A stretch of 50,042 nt of DNA from contig JAHCBB010000034.1 in assembly GCA_019634635.1 (NCBI GenBank), positions 1 to 50,042 of the forward strand, read 5' to 3'. The DNA comes from Verrucomicrobiia bacterium (lineage in GTDB: Bacteria; Verrucomicrobiota; Verrucomicrobiia; Limisphaerales; UBA9464). Under the pieces are notes generated by a model that was given only the letters and a program-made list of their open reading frames with translations, did not search any database and was not told the origin of the DNA. Of this stretch, positions 1 through 9,843 are shown one piece after another (the stretch's first letter is position 1; each line of letters opens with the position of its first letter). The translations under genes were made by a program, and so were the position numbers.

Positions 1-38
1 GAATCACGCGAGGCCCCAGCTCGCACAATAAAATCATC

Positions 39-3000
39 ATGCGCCGCTTCCGAAATTCCGATCCTGACGTTGGCACCGCACCGTACCGGCAGACCGGACC
101 GGGTGCCGCGGCCCCGCTGTCACCCGTCATCGCCCTTGCGGACCGGCCGCGGGCTTGGCTCAGGCCAATGCTTGCCGTGTTGCTCGCCTCGGCTTCGACC
201 TGGGCCGGTGTGGCCCAGCATCTGGTTTCGAATCCGCCGCGGTTCCCATTCGCCGATCAACCGGCGGCGTATGAGCTGGTGAACTTGATGCCCAGCCTGA
301 ATTTCACGGACATCATCGGCATTGCCACGCCTCCGGGACGCACCAACGAGCTCTTCGTGGTGATCAAGACCGGGCGGATTTACGCCATCACCAATCTGGC
401 TGCGCCGACCCTTACCGACTTCCTCGACATCCGGTCAAAGACCTTCACCGTCGGCGAATGCGGGTTGACCGGGCTCGCGTTTCATCCGAACTACGCGCAA
501 AACCGGAGGTTCTTCGTCTTCTACACGCCGACCAACAGTGCGGCGCAGCGAATGTACAATGCGGTTTCCCGCTTCCAGACGGATCCGGCCAATCCCTGGC
601 GGGCCCTGCCGAACTCCGAGCAGACGCTGTTCGCCCAGCACGACGTGGCCTCCAATCATCAGGGGGGTGACCTGCACTTTGGTCCCGACGGATACTTGTA
701 CGTCTCGCTCGGTGATGGGGGCGGCGGATCGGCCGGGGCGACTGCCAATGCCCAGAAGATCAACAATAATTTGTTCGCGGGAATCCTGCGCCTGGATGTG
801 GATGAGCAACCGGGGAGCCTGACCCCGAATTCGCATGCCGCCGTCGTTGGGGGATACCGGATTCCGCCGGACAACCCGTATGTGGGTGCCACAAGCTTCC
901 ATGGACAGTCCGTGAATCCATCGTCGGTCCGCACGGAGTTCTGGGCGGTGGGCCTGCGGAATCCGTTTCGAATGTCGTTCGACTCCTACACCGGGGAGCT
1001 TTACGTCGGCGACGTCGGCGAGGTGACCCGGGAGGAGATCAACCGGGTGGTGGCCGGCGGGAACTACGGATGGAACCGTGCCGAGGGAACCCTCGTCTAC
1101 AACGCGCCGCCTTCCGGGACCACCTATCTGCCGCCGCTTTACGAATATGGACGGACCGGTGACGCGAACTTCCAGGGGTTCTGTGTGATTGGCGGTGTGG
1201 TGTACCGCGGCACGCGGAATCCGGAACTTTTCGGCAGGTACATTTTCGCGGACTATACCACGCGCCACGTTTGGGCGCTGGATCCCGGGCAGCCGGCCGG
1301 GTCGGTGCGGCGTCTGCTGACGGCAGCGGGACAGCCGGTTTCGTTTGGCTTTCATCCGCGGACCGGAGAGGTGCTGGTGGTGGAAAGAAGTGGTTCCACC
1401 GGGCGGATTTCAAGACTCCGGCGCACGCCGGCAACGGACGGCCCGGGCCTGCCTCAAACGCTGAGCGCGACCGCAGTCTTTTCCAACCTGGGGACCCTCG
1501 CGACCCAGGAAGGGGTGCTTCCCTACGAGGTCAATCTTCCCTTCTGGTCGGATCACGCCATGAAGTACCGGTGGTTTTTCTTCCAGGACCCCGCTGGCGT
1601 GATCACGCGGGACGCTTCAGACCGGTGGACGTTCCCGACCGGCACGGTCTGGGTGAAGCACTTTGAGCTGGACCTTGTGCGCGGGAATCCGGCGACTCGA
1701 CGCCGTCTCGAGACCCGCTTCCTCGTCAAGACGGCGGAAAGCGTTTACGGGCTGACCTACCGATGGCGTCCGGACGGCAGCGACGCGGACCTCGTTCCGG
1801 ATGGCGGAATGGATGAGACCATCCAGATTCAGGACGGTGGTGTCATTCGCGACCAGGTCTGGCGTTATCCCGGGCGTTCGGAGTGCATGGTCTGCCACCA
1901 TGGCACCGCGGGAGGCGTGCTGGGTTTCAGCACACGGCAACTCAATCGCAATGTGGTGGTTGCGGGATCAGGGATCAACCAGTTGACGGCGTTCGGAAAC
2001 CTGGGGGTGATTCAACCGCCACATTCGCAGCCGGCGTCGTTGCCGAGGCTGTCGGCTTCGGATGATCTCACGGTGCCTTTGGAGGACCGCTTCCGGTCGT
2101 ATCTGGATGTCAATTGCGCATACTGTCATCAACCGGGCGGCATCGGACGGGGCCAGTGGGACGGACGCTTGGCGACGCCGTTCCATCAGGCGGGCATTCT
2201 GAATGGCCCGGTTTTTGACGACCTCGGAATCCCCGGTGCCCGTGTCATTATCCCCGACAACCTCGGCGCCTCGATGATCTGGCAGCGAATCAGCCGCCTC
2301 GACGACCGGCACATGCCTCCGCTGGCCAGCTCCGAGCTGAATGCGCCAGCCCTGGAACTGGTTCGCTCGTTCATCGAGGGCGGACCACCGGCGCCGATGC
2401 GCACCGAATGGACCATCGGCACCTATGAGGGTCCCGGCACTCCCAATTATCCGGTCTCGGCATTTGCGGAGTTCTCGGCGGCGGACAATGCGCGCACGCC
2501 GGCTCCCGGTGCCGTGACCCGGGTGCCGGGTGATCCCCAGTACAGCGCGGCCAACAACCCCCGTTCGGATGACGACTACTACTTCGCGGGCACCTATCCC
2601 GCGGGATTCAATGGTCTGACCTCGACACTTGTGGTGCCATACGACGAGCCCTTTTCGGCATGGGAGCGCTCGCACGGAAAGACGGATCCGACCAACCGGA
2701 TTCATCTGGTCCTTTCGCCCTCGCAGACATCAGCCGGGGTCCGTTTCCAGCTGCGCCTTGAGTATTGCAACGGCGGGGTGTCCATCGATGGGGTGCGGCA
2801 GCCCGGGTTCGGGGAGCACAGCATGGTGTACCGGTTTCGCAATGGAACCGGCCTGGAAACCGTCCTGCAGAGCCGTGTGCTCAATTCCGTGGGTCCGGTG
2901 GTGATCGAGTTCGATGCGGCGGCGGTGGGCGCCACCCCGGGCCCGAACACCATCGAGCTGGTTCGAACCGGCCCGTCGCTGTCCGGGGTGTCGTACTGGG

Positions 3001-3713
3001 TGGAATACGACCAGGTCCGCCTGAGCGTGGTGCCGTCTGCACCGCCTGCGGTTCGGACGTCCTGGGTGATCGGCACCCGGGAAGGACCCTCGACGCCGGG
3101 CTATCCCGGCGCTGCATTCGCGGAGTTTTCAATCCAGAACCAGAGGCTGGATCCGTCCCCCGGATCGGTGACCCGGCTGCCGGGGGATCCGCAGTACGCA
3201 GCCGCGTCGAATCCCGGCGCGGACGATCACTTCTATTTCGCCGGCACCTATCCCACGGGATTCAATGCCCTGACGACGCCCCTTCAAGTCCCCAATGACG
3301 AGCCTCCGGTGGCGTGGGAGCGTGCCCATTCCGGCGCGGACCGCTTCAACCGGGTCCACTTCATGCTGAGCGAAGCCCACTTGGTGCCCGGAGCCCGGCT
3401 GCGGCTTATTTTCGAGATCTGCAGCGGCAAGCGGATGATCGGCACGGTGGACAGCGGGTTTGGCGAGCACGACATGATCGTGAGTTTTCGAAACACGGCC
3501 GGGACGGTGACCCAGCTTCTCAGCCGAAAGATCACGGCCACCGGTCCGGTGGAGGTGGAGTTCCCCGTGAGCGCCGTGGCGGCGCAGGCGGGTCCGAACA
3601 CGATCGAACTGAACCGAACCGGTCCAAACGCCTCGGGCGAATCCTTCTGGATCGTGTACGACTACCTCCGGCTGGACAGCAACGTGGGCGGCGGATACCC
3701 CGCACCCTACTGA
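39..3713 (+). CDS. Secreted sugar dehydrogenase-like / cytochrome c fusion protein, copy A
   Basis: The protein of 1,224 residues begins at an ATG 38 bp into the window; a hydrophobic export signal lies at about residues 44-60, so the true start may be the Met at residue 44. Residues about 75-470 look like a PQQ-type glucose/sorbosone dehydrogenase beta-propeller (GLAFHPNY near residue 145, GDVGEVTREE, then GGNYGWN). The middle part resembles the TIGR03806 family found in PVC and proteobacterial genomes. Two heme c motifs follow, CMVCH at 616-620 and CAYCH at 693-697. The C terminus holds two related modules of about 216 residues each (787-1000 and 1005-1224), both opening with R-T-x-W-x-IGT. 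The inferred role is periplasmic or outer-membrane sugar oxidation with electron transfer to heme. The substrate cannot be told. The next gene is a paralog. Confidence 0.8.
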   Translation: MRRFRNSDPDVGTAPYRQTGPGAAAPLSPVIALADRPRAWLRPMLAVLLASASTWAGVAQHLVSNPPRFPFADQPAAYELVNLMPSLNFTDIIGIATPPGRTNELFVVIKTGRIYAITNLAAPTLTDFLDIRSKTFTVGECGLTGLAFHPNYAQNRRFFVFYTPTNSAAQRMYNAVSRFQTDPANPWRALPNSEQTLFAQHDVASNHQGGDLHFGPDGYLYVSLGDGGGGSAGATANAQKINNNLFAGILRLDVDEQPGSLTPNSHAAVVGGYRIPPDNPYVGATSFHGQSVNPSSVRTEFWAVGLRNPFRMSFDSYTGELYVGDVGEVTREEINRVVAGGNYGWNRAEGTLVYNAPPSGTTYLPPLYEYGRTGDANFQGFCVIGGVVYRGTRNPELFGRYIFADYTTRHVWALDPGQPAGSVRRLLTAAGQPVSFGFHPRTGEVLVVERSGSTGRISRLRRTPATDGPGLPQTLSATAVFSNLGTLATQEGVLPYEVNLPFWSDHAMKYRWFFFQDPAGVITRDASDRWTFPTGTVWVKHFELDLVRGNPATRRRLETRFLVKTAESVYGLTYRWRPDGSDADLVPDGGMDETIQIQDGGVIRDQVWRYPGRSECMVCHHGTAGGVLGFSTRQLNRNVVVAGSGINQLTAFGNLGVIQPPHSQPASLPRLSASDDLTVPLEDRFRSYLDVNCAYCHQPGGIGRGQWDGRLATPFHQAGILNGPVFDDLGIPGARVIIPDNLGASMIWQRISRLDDRHMPPLASSELNAPALELVRSFIEGGPPAPMRTEWTIGTYEGPGTPNYPVSAFAEFSAADNARTPAPGAVTRVPGDPQYSAANNPRSDDDYYFAGTYPAGFNGLTSTLVVPYDEPFSAWERSHGKTDPTNRIHLVLSPSQTSAGVRFQLRLEYCNGGVSIDGVRQPGFGEHSMVYRFRNGTGLETVLQSRVLNSVGPVVIEFDAAAVGATPGPNTIELVRTGPSLSGVSYWVEYDQVRLSVVPSAPPAVRTSWVIGTREGPSTPGYPGAAFAEFSIQNQRLDPSPGSVTRLPGDPQYAAASNPGADDHFYFAGTYPTGFNALTTPLQVPNDEPPVAWERAHSGADRFNRVHFMLSEAHLVPGARLRLIFEICSGKRMIGTVDSGFGEHDMIVSFRNTAGTVTQLLSRKITATGPVEVEFPVSAVAAQAGPNTIELNRTGPNASGESFWIVYDYLRLDSNVGGGYPAPY

Positions 3714-3714
3714 G
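2400..3714 (+). repeat. Near-identical 1,315-bp block, copy A (partner 6293-7607)
   Basis: The 3' third of copy A matches 6293-7607 at a constant offset of 3,893 bp. By eye I find two differences, C/T at 2616 versus 6509 and A/G at 3617 versus 7510, both silent. Identity stops one base after the stop codon and starts abruptly at the module boundary, while the upstream coding parts are clearly diverged. Confidence 0.9.
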
Positions 3715-3880
3715 GTTCCTGGCCTCCCTGGACAATGATGTTGGTGCCGTCGCCCAGCGTAACTTCCCCGGCCGACGTGGGTGCGTCGCGGATGCTTGTT
3801 TGCGCCACTGTCAATGACCGGAGGGGGTCCTTGAGCGGCCCGAGCTCCCGCCGCCGCATCAGTAGCGCTGAGCCCGACAC

Positions 3881-6800
3881 GTGATGCGTAACATTTCCAA
3901 CGGGTCCAGCGGTGTCCTCCCGGGCCGGCTAAACCTCGGCCTCATTCCAGGCGCGGGCCACCGCTCCGGTTTGGGTGTGGTTCCGGAAGGCGCGACGAGC
4001 CCCCATGCCGCGATCCACCCGGGGGCCCTTCCTTGGAGGCCCCTCAAACCGTGGCTGCTGGCGCTCCTGTGGTGGATCTCGAACGTGGCTGGTGGTGCGC
4101 AGGGACCGTTGGTGAATCCGGCGCGCTTTCCATTCACAGCTCCCGGCTCGGAGTACCAGCTGGTGAATGTGATGCCCGGTCTGAACTTCCCGAGCATTGT
4201 CTGCACGGCGATGCCGCCTGGGAGGACCAACGAGCTTTTCGCGGTGATCAAGTCGGGCCGGATCCTCGTAATTACGAACCTCCAATCCCCGACGATTACA
4301 GCGTTTCTCGACATTCGGTCGCGGACATTCACCGCCATCGAGAGTGGTGTCACCGGCCTCGCGTTTCATCCAAACTACGCGCAAAACCGAAGTTTCTTCG
4401 TCTTTTACACGCCCACCAACCATGTGGAACAGCGCGTATACAATGCGGTCGCCCGCTTCCAGACGGATCCAGAAAATCCATGGCGTGCCCTCCCGAACTC
4501 CGAACAAATGCTGTACGCGCAGCACGACGTTGATGCGACCCACCAGGGAGGCGACCTGCAGTTTGGTCCTGACGGATATCTGTACGTTTCCGTGGGGGAC
4601 GGTGGAGGCGCGACAGGAGCAGCGGCCAACGCCCAGAGGATCAACCGGGATCTGTTCTCCGGGATTTTGCGGCTCGATGTGGATGGGCGACCGGGGAGCC
4701 TGACCCCGAATCCGCATCCATCCGTCCGTGGAGGTTATTGGATTCCACCCGACAACCCGTTCGTTGGTGTGACGAGCTTTGGCTCGCAACCGGTGAATCC
4801 TGCCACCGTTCGCACCGAGTTCTGGGCCGTGGGGCTGCGAAATCCGTTCCGGATGTGCTTTGATGCCTATACGGGCGAGCTGTACGTCGGAGATGTCGGC
4901 GAGGTGACCCGCGAAGAGGTCAATCGGGTCATCCGCGGGGGCAACTATGGCTGGAACCGAATGGAGGGCACGGTGGTCCGCAGCAGCTTGCCATCCGGGA
5001 TCCCATATTTGCCACCCCTCTATGAGTACGGGCGCGCCGGTGGCGATCCCAATTTTCTGGGAAATTGCGTGATTGGTGGCGTGTTGTACCGGGGCACCCG
5101 TCATCCGGAACTGTTCGGGAAGTATGTATTTGGGGACTATGGCACCCGGCACATTTGGGCGCTCGATCCTTCCCGGCCGTCCGGAACTGGAGTGTCCCGC
5201 CTTCTCACATCGTCGTGGGTGCCGAGTTCCTTTCTGGTCCACCCGACGAGCGGTGAGATTTGGGTGGCGGAACGGGAGGGCCCGAATGGAAGAGTTTCAA
5301 GGCTCGAACGAAATCCGACCCCCTCGGCGCCGGGGTTGCGTCAGACCCTGGGCGAAGCCGGCGTCTTTTCGGATCTGGGCTCGCTGGCGGTCGCTGATGG
5401 CGTGCTGCCCTACGAGGTCAACCTGCCGTTCTGGTCGGATCATGCAGCCAAATACCGGTGGTTCTTCTTCCAGAATCCCAACGGTGTCATCACTCGGGAT
5501 GCCGCGGACCGCTGGTCGTTTCCAGAGGGCATGGTGTGGGTGAAACATTTCGAGCTGGACATGGTTCGTGGTAATCCCGCCACAAGGCGGCGTCTGGAGA
5601 CGCGCTTTCTGGTGAAAACGGCAACCGGTGTCTATGGCGTGACGTATCGGTGGCGTCCGGATGGTAGTGATGCCGACCTTGTGCCGGATTCCGGCATGGA
5701 CGAGAGCTTCCTGGTACAGGATGGCGGCGTCATACGATCCCAGCTTTGGCACTATCCCGGGCGATCGGAATGCATGGTGTGTCATCATGGTCCCGCTGGC
5801 GGAGTCCTTGGCTTCAGCACCCGCCAGCTAAATCGCGACGTGGTTGTCGCCGGCTCGGAGATCAATCAGTTGACTGCGCTGGGCAACCTGGGGTTGATTC
5901 ATCCACCGCACCTCCATCCGGAATCCCTTCCGCGGCTCTCGGGGGCGTCTGATGCGACGGCATCGCTGGAGCACCGCTTTCGCTCGTATCTCGATGTCAA
6001 TTGCGGGTACTGCCATCAGCCGGATGGAATGGGACGGGGATTATGGGATGGACGTTTGGAGACTCCATTGGTCGAGGCTGGCATCGTGAACGGTCCGGTT
6101 CTGGAGGGGTTTGGTATTCCAGACGCCCGGGTTCTTGTCCCAAACAATCTTCAGGCATCCATGATCTGGCAGCGCATCTCGCAGCTGAATGAACGGCACA
6201 TGCCACCGCTGGCGACGAGCGAACTGGATTCCGGGGGGATGGCCCTTGTGCACGCCTTCATTGCTGGCTACGGACCTCCTGCGAATGGAGATCGCACCGA
6301 ATGGACCATCGGCACCTATGAGGGTCCCGGCACTCCCAATTATCCGGTCTCGGCATTTGCGGAGTTCTCGGCGGCGGACAATGCGCGCACGCCGGCTCCC
6401 GGTGCCGTGACCCGGGTGCCGGGTGATCCCCAGTACAGCGCGGCCAACAACCCCCGTTCGGATGACGACTACTACTTCGCGGGCACCTATCCCGCGGGAT
6501 TCAATGGTTTGACCTCGACACTTGTGGTGCCATACGACGAGCCCTTTTCGGCATGGGAGCGCTCGCACGGAAAGACGGATCCGACCAACCGGATTCATCT
6601 GGTCCTTTCGCCCTCGCAGACATCAGCCGGGGTCCGTTTCCAGCTGCGCCTTGAGTATTGCAACGGCGGGGTGTCCATCGATGGGGTGCGGCAGCCCGGG
6701 TTCGGGGAGCACAGCATGGTGTACCGGTTTCGCAATGGAACCGGCCTGGAAACCGTCCTGCAGAGCCGTGTGCTCAATTCCGTGGGTCCGGTGGTGATCG

Positions 6801-7606
6801 AGTTCGATGCGGCGGCGGTGGGCGCCACCCCGGGCCCGAACACCATCGAGCTGGTTCGAACCGGCCCGTCGCTGTCCGGGGTGTCGTACTGGGTGGAATA
6901 CGACCAGGTCCGCCTGAGCGTGGTGCCGTCTGCACCGCCTGCGGTTCGGACGTCCTGGGTGATCGGCACCCGGGAAGGACCCTCGACGCCGGGCTATCCC
7001 GGCGCTGCATTCGCGGAGTTTTCAATCCAGAACCAGAGGCTGGATCCGTCCCCCGGATCGGTGACCCGGCTGCCGGGGGATCCGCAGTACGCAGCCGCGT
7101 CGAATCCCGGCGCGGACGATCACTTCTATTTCGCCGGCACCTATCCCACGGGATTCAATGCCCTGACGACGCCCCTTCAAGTCCCCAATGACGAGCCTCC
7201 GGTGGCGTGGGAGCGTGCCCATTCCGGCGCGGACCGCTTCAACCGGGTCCACTTCATGCTGAGCGAAGCCCACTTGGTGCCCGGAGCCCGGCTGCGGCTT
7301 ATTTTCGAGATCTGCAGCGGCAAGCGGATGATCGGCACGGTGGACAGCGGGTTTGGCGAGCACGACATGATCGTGAGTTTTCGAAACACGGCCGGGACGG
7401 TGACCCAGCTTCTCAGCCGAAAGATCACGGCCACCGGTCCGGTGGAGGTGGAGTTCCCCGTGAGCGCCGTGGCGGCGCAGGCGGGTCCGAACACGATCGA
7501 ACTGAACCGGACCGGTCCAAACGCCTCGGGCGAATCCTTCTGGATCGTGTACGACTACCTCCGGCTGGACAGCAACGTGGGCGGCGGATACCCCGCACCC
7601 TACTGA
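3881..7606 (+). CDS. Secreted sugar dehydrogenase-like / cytochrome c fusion protein, copy B
   Basis: This 1,241-residue protein is a paralog of the gene just upstream, in the same orientation and 167 bp away. It has the same architecture: an N-terminal hydrophobic segment around residues 55-72, a dehydrogenase-type propeller (GLAFHPNY, GDVGEVTREE, GGNYGWN), heme c motifs CMVCH at 631-635 and CGYCH at 708-712, then two C-terminal modules. The first 800 residues differ from copy A by many substitutions, but the modules are identical at the protein level. The start is uncertain; the ATG pair at 3881/3884 leaves a long leader before the hydrophobic segment. It is probably exported and heme-binding; the substrate is unknown. 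Confidence 0.8.
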   Translation: MMRNISNGSSGVLPGRLNLGLIPGAGHRSGLGVVPEGATSPHAAIHPGALPWRPLKPWLLALLWWISNVAGGAQGPLVNPARFPFTAPGSEYQLVNVMPGLNFPSIVCTAMPPGRTNELFAVIKSGRILVITNLQSPTITAFLDIRSRTFTAIESGVTGLAFHPNYAQNRSFFVFYTPTNHVEQRVYNAVARFQTDPENPWRALPNSEQMLYAQHDVDATHQGGDLQFGPDGYLYVSVGDGGGATGAAANAQRINRDLFSGILRLDVDGRPGSLTPNPHPSVRGGYWIPPDNPFVGVTSFGSQPVNPATVRTEFWAVGLRNPFRMCFDAYTGELYVGDVGEVTREEVNRVIRGGNYGWNRMEGTVVRSSLPSGIPYLPPLYEYGRAGGDPNFLGNCVIGGVLYRGTRHPELFGKYVFGDYGTRHIWALDPSRPSGTGVSRLLTSSWVPSSFLVHPTSGEIWVAEREGPNGRVSRLERNPTPSAPGLRQTLGEAGVFSDLGSLAVADGVLPYEVNLPFWSDHAAKYRWFFFQNPNGVITRDAADRWSFPEGMVWVKHFELDMVRGNPATRRRLETRFLVKTATGVYGVTYRWRPDGSDADLVPDSGMDESFLVQDGGVIRSQLWHYPGRSECMVCHHGPAGGVLGFSTRQLNRDVVVAGSEINQLTALGNLGLIHPPHLHPESLPRLSGASDATASLEHRFRSYLDVNCGYCHQPDGMGRGLWDGRLETPLVEAGIVNGPVLEGFGIPDARVLVPNNLQASMIWQRISQLNERHMPPLATSELDSGGMALVHAFIAGYGPPANGDRTEWTIGTYEGPGTPNYPVSAFAEFSAADNARTPAPGAVTRVPGDPQYSAANNPRSDDDYYFAGTYPAGFNGLTSTLVVPYDEPFSAWERSHGKTDPTNRIHLVLSPSQTSAGVRFQLRLEYCNGGVSIDGVRQPGFGEHSMVYRFRNGTGLETVLQSRVLNSVGPVVIEFDAAAVGATPGPNTIELVRTGPSLSGVSYWVEYDQVRLSVVPSAPPAVRTSWVIGTREGPSTPGYPGAAFAEFSIQNQRLDPSPGSVTRLPGDPQYAAASNPGADDHFYFAGTYPTGFNALTTPLQVPNDEPPVAWERAHSGADRFNRVHFMLSEAHLVPGARLRLIFEICSGKRMIGTVDSGFGEHDMIVSFRNTAGTVTQLLSRKITATGPVEVEFPVSAVAAQAGPNTIELNRTGPNASGESFWIVYDYLRLDSNVGGGYPAPY

Positions 7607-7607
7607 G
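6293..7607 (+). repeat. Near-identical 1,315-bp block, copy B (partner 2400-3714)
   Basis: Second member of the repeat pair described at 2400-3714. It covers the end of copy B from the first C-terminal module through one base past its stop codon. Confidence 0.9.
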
Positions 7608-7663
7608 CGAGAACGGGCGCCGTGACGGAGTGTCCGCGGTCTTTGGCGGGCAAGTCAGGCGGC

Positions 7664-8497
7664 TTAGCGGCGGACGCTGGTGCGATCTGAAAGCCAGATC
7701 ATGTCGCGATTGTTGGGAGAGGCCACGTTCAAGGGCATTTCGTAGAACTTGATGGGCTGGACCGTTCGGGCGTCCACCCACTTGCGGATCTCGGTATGCC
7801 CGTCGGCAAAAGAGATGCCGGCCGCCCGGTTGTGGTAGCTGGCCGGGTAGTCAATGATCCGTGCCGCACCGGGAGATTCCACCATCATGTTGGCAAACCC
7901 GCCGGCATTGATGCTGTCCGGATGCTCATCGAGAAGAACCCACAAATCGGAGGCGCCCGGTTCGACAAAGTCCGAGGTCTTGTAGTAGGTCTTGTAGCGA
8001 CGCTGGTTGGCGGACATGGACGATCCTGGTGGGAGCCACTCGCCGGGTCCCCCCATCGCCTGGCTCATGCCCATGCTGCGTACCCGGGGGTGTTTCCGGC
8101 CCCCCAGGGTGATCTGGCTGCGGTCGGCGGGACATTTGTACACCGCTGGCGTCCCGAGATAGGGGGCGAATTTGGAGTTCGTCACATCCATGATCATCAA
8201 CAGGTTGGTGTTGTCGCTGGGGAACGGGCCCGGCCAGCCCAGCCAGCCGCCCACCCACTGATAGGGCTCGTTCCTCGAATTCCCGGGTGCGGTGATCCGG
8301 TCGGCGTTGTCGTTGGGGTACATCAGGTGCGCCAGCTGCAACTGCTTGAGATTGCTCATGCAGGAAATGCCCTGCGCCTTGGTTTTTGCCTTGGCGAGTG
8401 CCGGAAGTAGCATGCCGGCCAGAATGGCGATGATGGCGATCACGACCAGCAGTTCGATCAGGGTAAACGCGGACGTCCGACGCGGATGACACATCAT
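7664..8497 (-). CDS. Prepilin-type N-terminal cleavage/methylation protein (type II secretion pseudopilin-like)
   Basis: The protein is about 277 residues from the ATG at 8497 (a second ATG follows at 8494). It opens with a short basic leader, then the class III prepilin signal F-TLIELLVVIAIIAILAGMLLPAL, so a prepilin peptidase should cut before Phe and methylate it. The rest (NLKQLQ, then Cys-Pro-Ala-Asp and FADGHTE near the end) is typical of the very abundant verrucomicrobial pseudopilin-like family. An AAGGAG-like ribosome site lies at 8513-8518, slightly far from the start. An upstream in-frame extension to 8620 exists but looks non-coding. Its specific role is unknown; it probably sits in the inner membrane or a pseudopilus. 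Confidence 0.8.
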   Translation of the reverse strand: MMCHPRRTSAFTLIELLVVIAIIAILAGMLLPALAKAKTKAQGISCMSNLKQLQLAHLMYPNDNADRITAPGNSRNEPYQWVGGWLGWPGPFPSDNTNLLMIMDVTNSKFAPYLGTPAVYKCPADRSQITLGGRKHPRVRSMGMSQAMGGPGEWLPPGSSMSANQRRYKTYYKTSDFVEPGASDLWVLLDEHPDSINAGGFANMMVESPGAARIIDYPASYHNRAAGISFADGHTEIRKWVDARTVQPIKFYEMPLNVASPNNRDMIWLSDRTSVRR

Positions 8498-8660
8498 GGC
8501 GGTAGCATGCGGCTCCTTGGAATTCGGGCAATGGTCAAGTTGCTGGTGCCGCCCCGCATCAGGCAGGGGGGAGAGGTCCGGAGGGTGACGGCGTCGCGAT
8601 TCGCGTCCCCTGTGATGCACAGGCTTTCCCCCGGGGGGGCGCCGGGGCCAGTCTGGTCAG

Positions 8661-9575
8661 GTGCAACACATTCTGCTGGGACGCTCGACGTGCCGCGTTT
8701 CGCGCTTGGGCTATGGATGCTGGCGCCTTGCCGGGTCCGAAGGGGTGGAGACGCCAACGGAGCCGGCTGAGGGCATTCGCGCGGTGCTCGCGGCCGCCGA
8801 TTCCGGGATCACACTCTTTGACCTGGCCGATGTTTACGGTGGCGGACGCTGCGAGGAACTCTTCGGCGCCGCGCTGCGCGAACGGCCGGGGCTGCGCAAC
8901 GAGCTGGTCGTTGCCGGGAAGTGTGGAATCCGCAGGGCCGGTGTGCCCTCGGCAATCTCGCCCTACCGGTACGATTCAAGCGCGGCCCATATTGTGGTCA
9001 GTGTGGAGGCATCGCTGAAGCGCATGGGCATCGAGACGCTTGATGTTCTGATGCTGCACCGTCCGGATTTCCTGATGGAACCCGACGAGGTGGCGGGCGC
9101 CTTTGTTCGGTTGCATGACGGCGGGAAGGTTCGTGAGTTTGGCGTGAGCAACTTTCTGCCAACCCAGTTCTCTCTGCTCCAGCAGGCGTGTCCGATGCCC
9201 CTCGTGGTGCACCAAGTCGAGATCAGCCTGGCCCAGTCCACCGCGCTTGAGGACGGCACCCTCGACCAGTGCCTCGCCAGTCGGATGACTCCGCTCGCGT
9301 GGAGTCCGCTGGCACGGGGGGCGTTGGTTCCGACCCCGGGGGCTCCGAGGGGGGCGCTGACCGATGCCCTGATCGAGGCCGCCTCTGCCAGGGGCGTGAC
9401 GCCGGCCGCCATTGCGCTCGCCTGGCTGCTGCGCCACCCGGCGGGAATCGTGCCGCTCATCGGCAGCATTCGGGCCTCGAGAATCTGGGAGGCCGTGGCC
9501 GCCATCGAAGTGCCCATGGACCGGGAGGAGTGGTACCGTCTACTGACGGCAGCCCGAGACCGAAGACTCCCCTGA
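8661..9575 (+). CDS. Aldo/keto reductase family oxidoreductase
   Basis: The 304-residue protein starts at a GTG. It is a full-length aldo/keto reductase of the YdhF-like branch. The expected catalytic tetrad is visible in order: Asp and Tyr in FDLADVYGGG, Lys in VAGKCGI, and His in LMLHRPD. The later GKVREFGVSNF and AWSPLARGAL motifs line the barrel and the NADPH site. It is a cytosolic NAD(P)H-dependent carbonyl reductase; the substrate cannot be read from sequence. It diverges from the prepilin gene and stands alone, facing a small membrane-protein gene at its 3' end. Confidence 0.85.
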   Translation: MQHILLGRSTCRVSRLGYGCWRLAGSEGVETPTEPAEGIRAVLAAADSGITLFDLADVYGGGRCEELFGAALRERPGLRNELVVAGKCGIRRAGVPSAISPYRYDSSAAHIVVSVEASLKRMGIETLDVLMLHRPDFLMEPDEVAGAFVRLHDGGKVREFGVSNFLPTQFSLLQQACPMPLVVHQVEISLAQSTALEDGTLDQCLASRMTPLAWSPLARGALVPTPGAPRGALTDALIEAASARGVTPAAIALAWLLRHPAGIVPLIGSIRASRIWEAVAAIEVPMDREEWYRLLTAARDRRLP

Positions 9576-9584
9576 CTGCTGCGC

Positions 9585-9791
9585 TCAGCCCGCCTTGGGT
9601 TTCCAGACGGCGGCGTCAATCACAGACCACAGATGGACGAGCCATCCCATCAGCAGGAACCACAGCGCACCGGCCAGCAGAAACTGAATGAGCGCCATCA
9701 ACAACCGCCCCTGAAGCAGCTGGCCAAGTCCCGGCACGAAGAAGCTGCAAAGCGCCGCGATGACATTTCCTGTGGAACCGGCACCGGCCAT
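9585..9791 (-). CDS. Small two-helix membrane protein
   Basis: A 68-residue protein starting at the ATG at 9791 (an upstream in-frame ATG at 9851 would add 20 non-conserved residues). It contains a first hydrophobic stretch with VPGLGQLLQGR, a motif I associate with a widespread family of small uncharacterised inner-membrane proteins resembling TM2-domain proteins, and a second helix with a WFLLMGWLVHLW core. The tail WKPK is basic. Its function is unknown. It lies between the convergent aldo/keto reductase and the Gfo/Idh/MocA gene. Confidence 0.6.
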   Translation of the reverse strand: MAGAGSTGNVIAALCSFFVPGLGQLLQGRLLMALIQFLLAGALWFLLMGWLVHLWSVIDAAVWKPKAG

Positions 9792-9843
9792 GGCGGGGTA
9801 GGGGCGGGAAGGAGTTGAGCACCGGCCGGCTGCCCGGCCAGCA

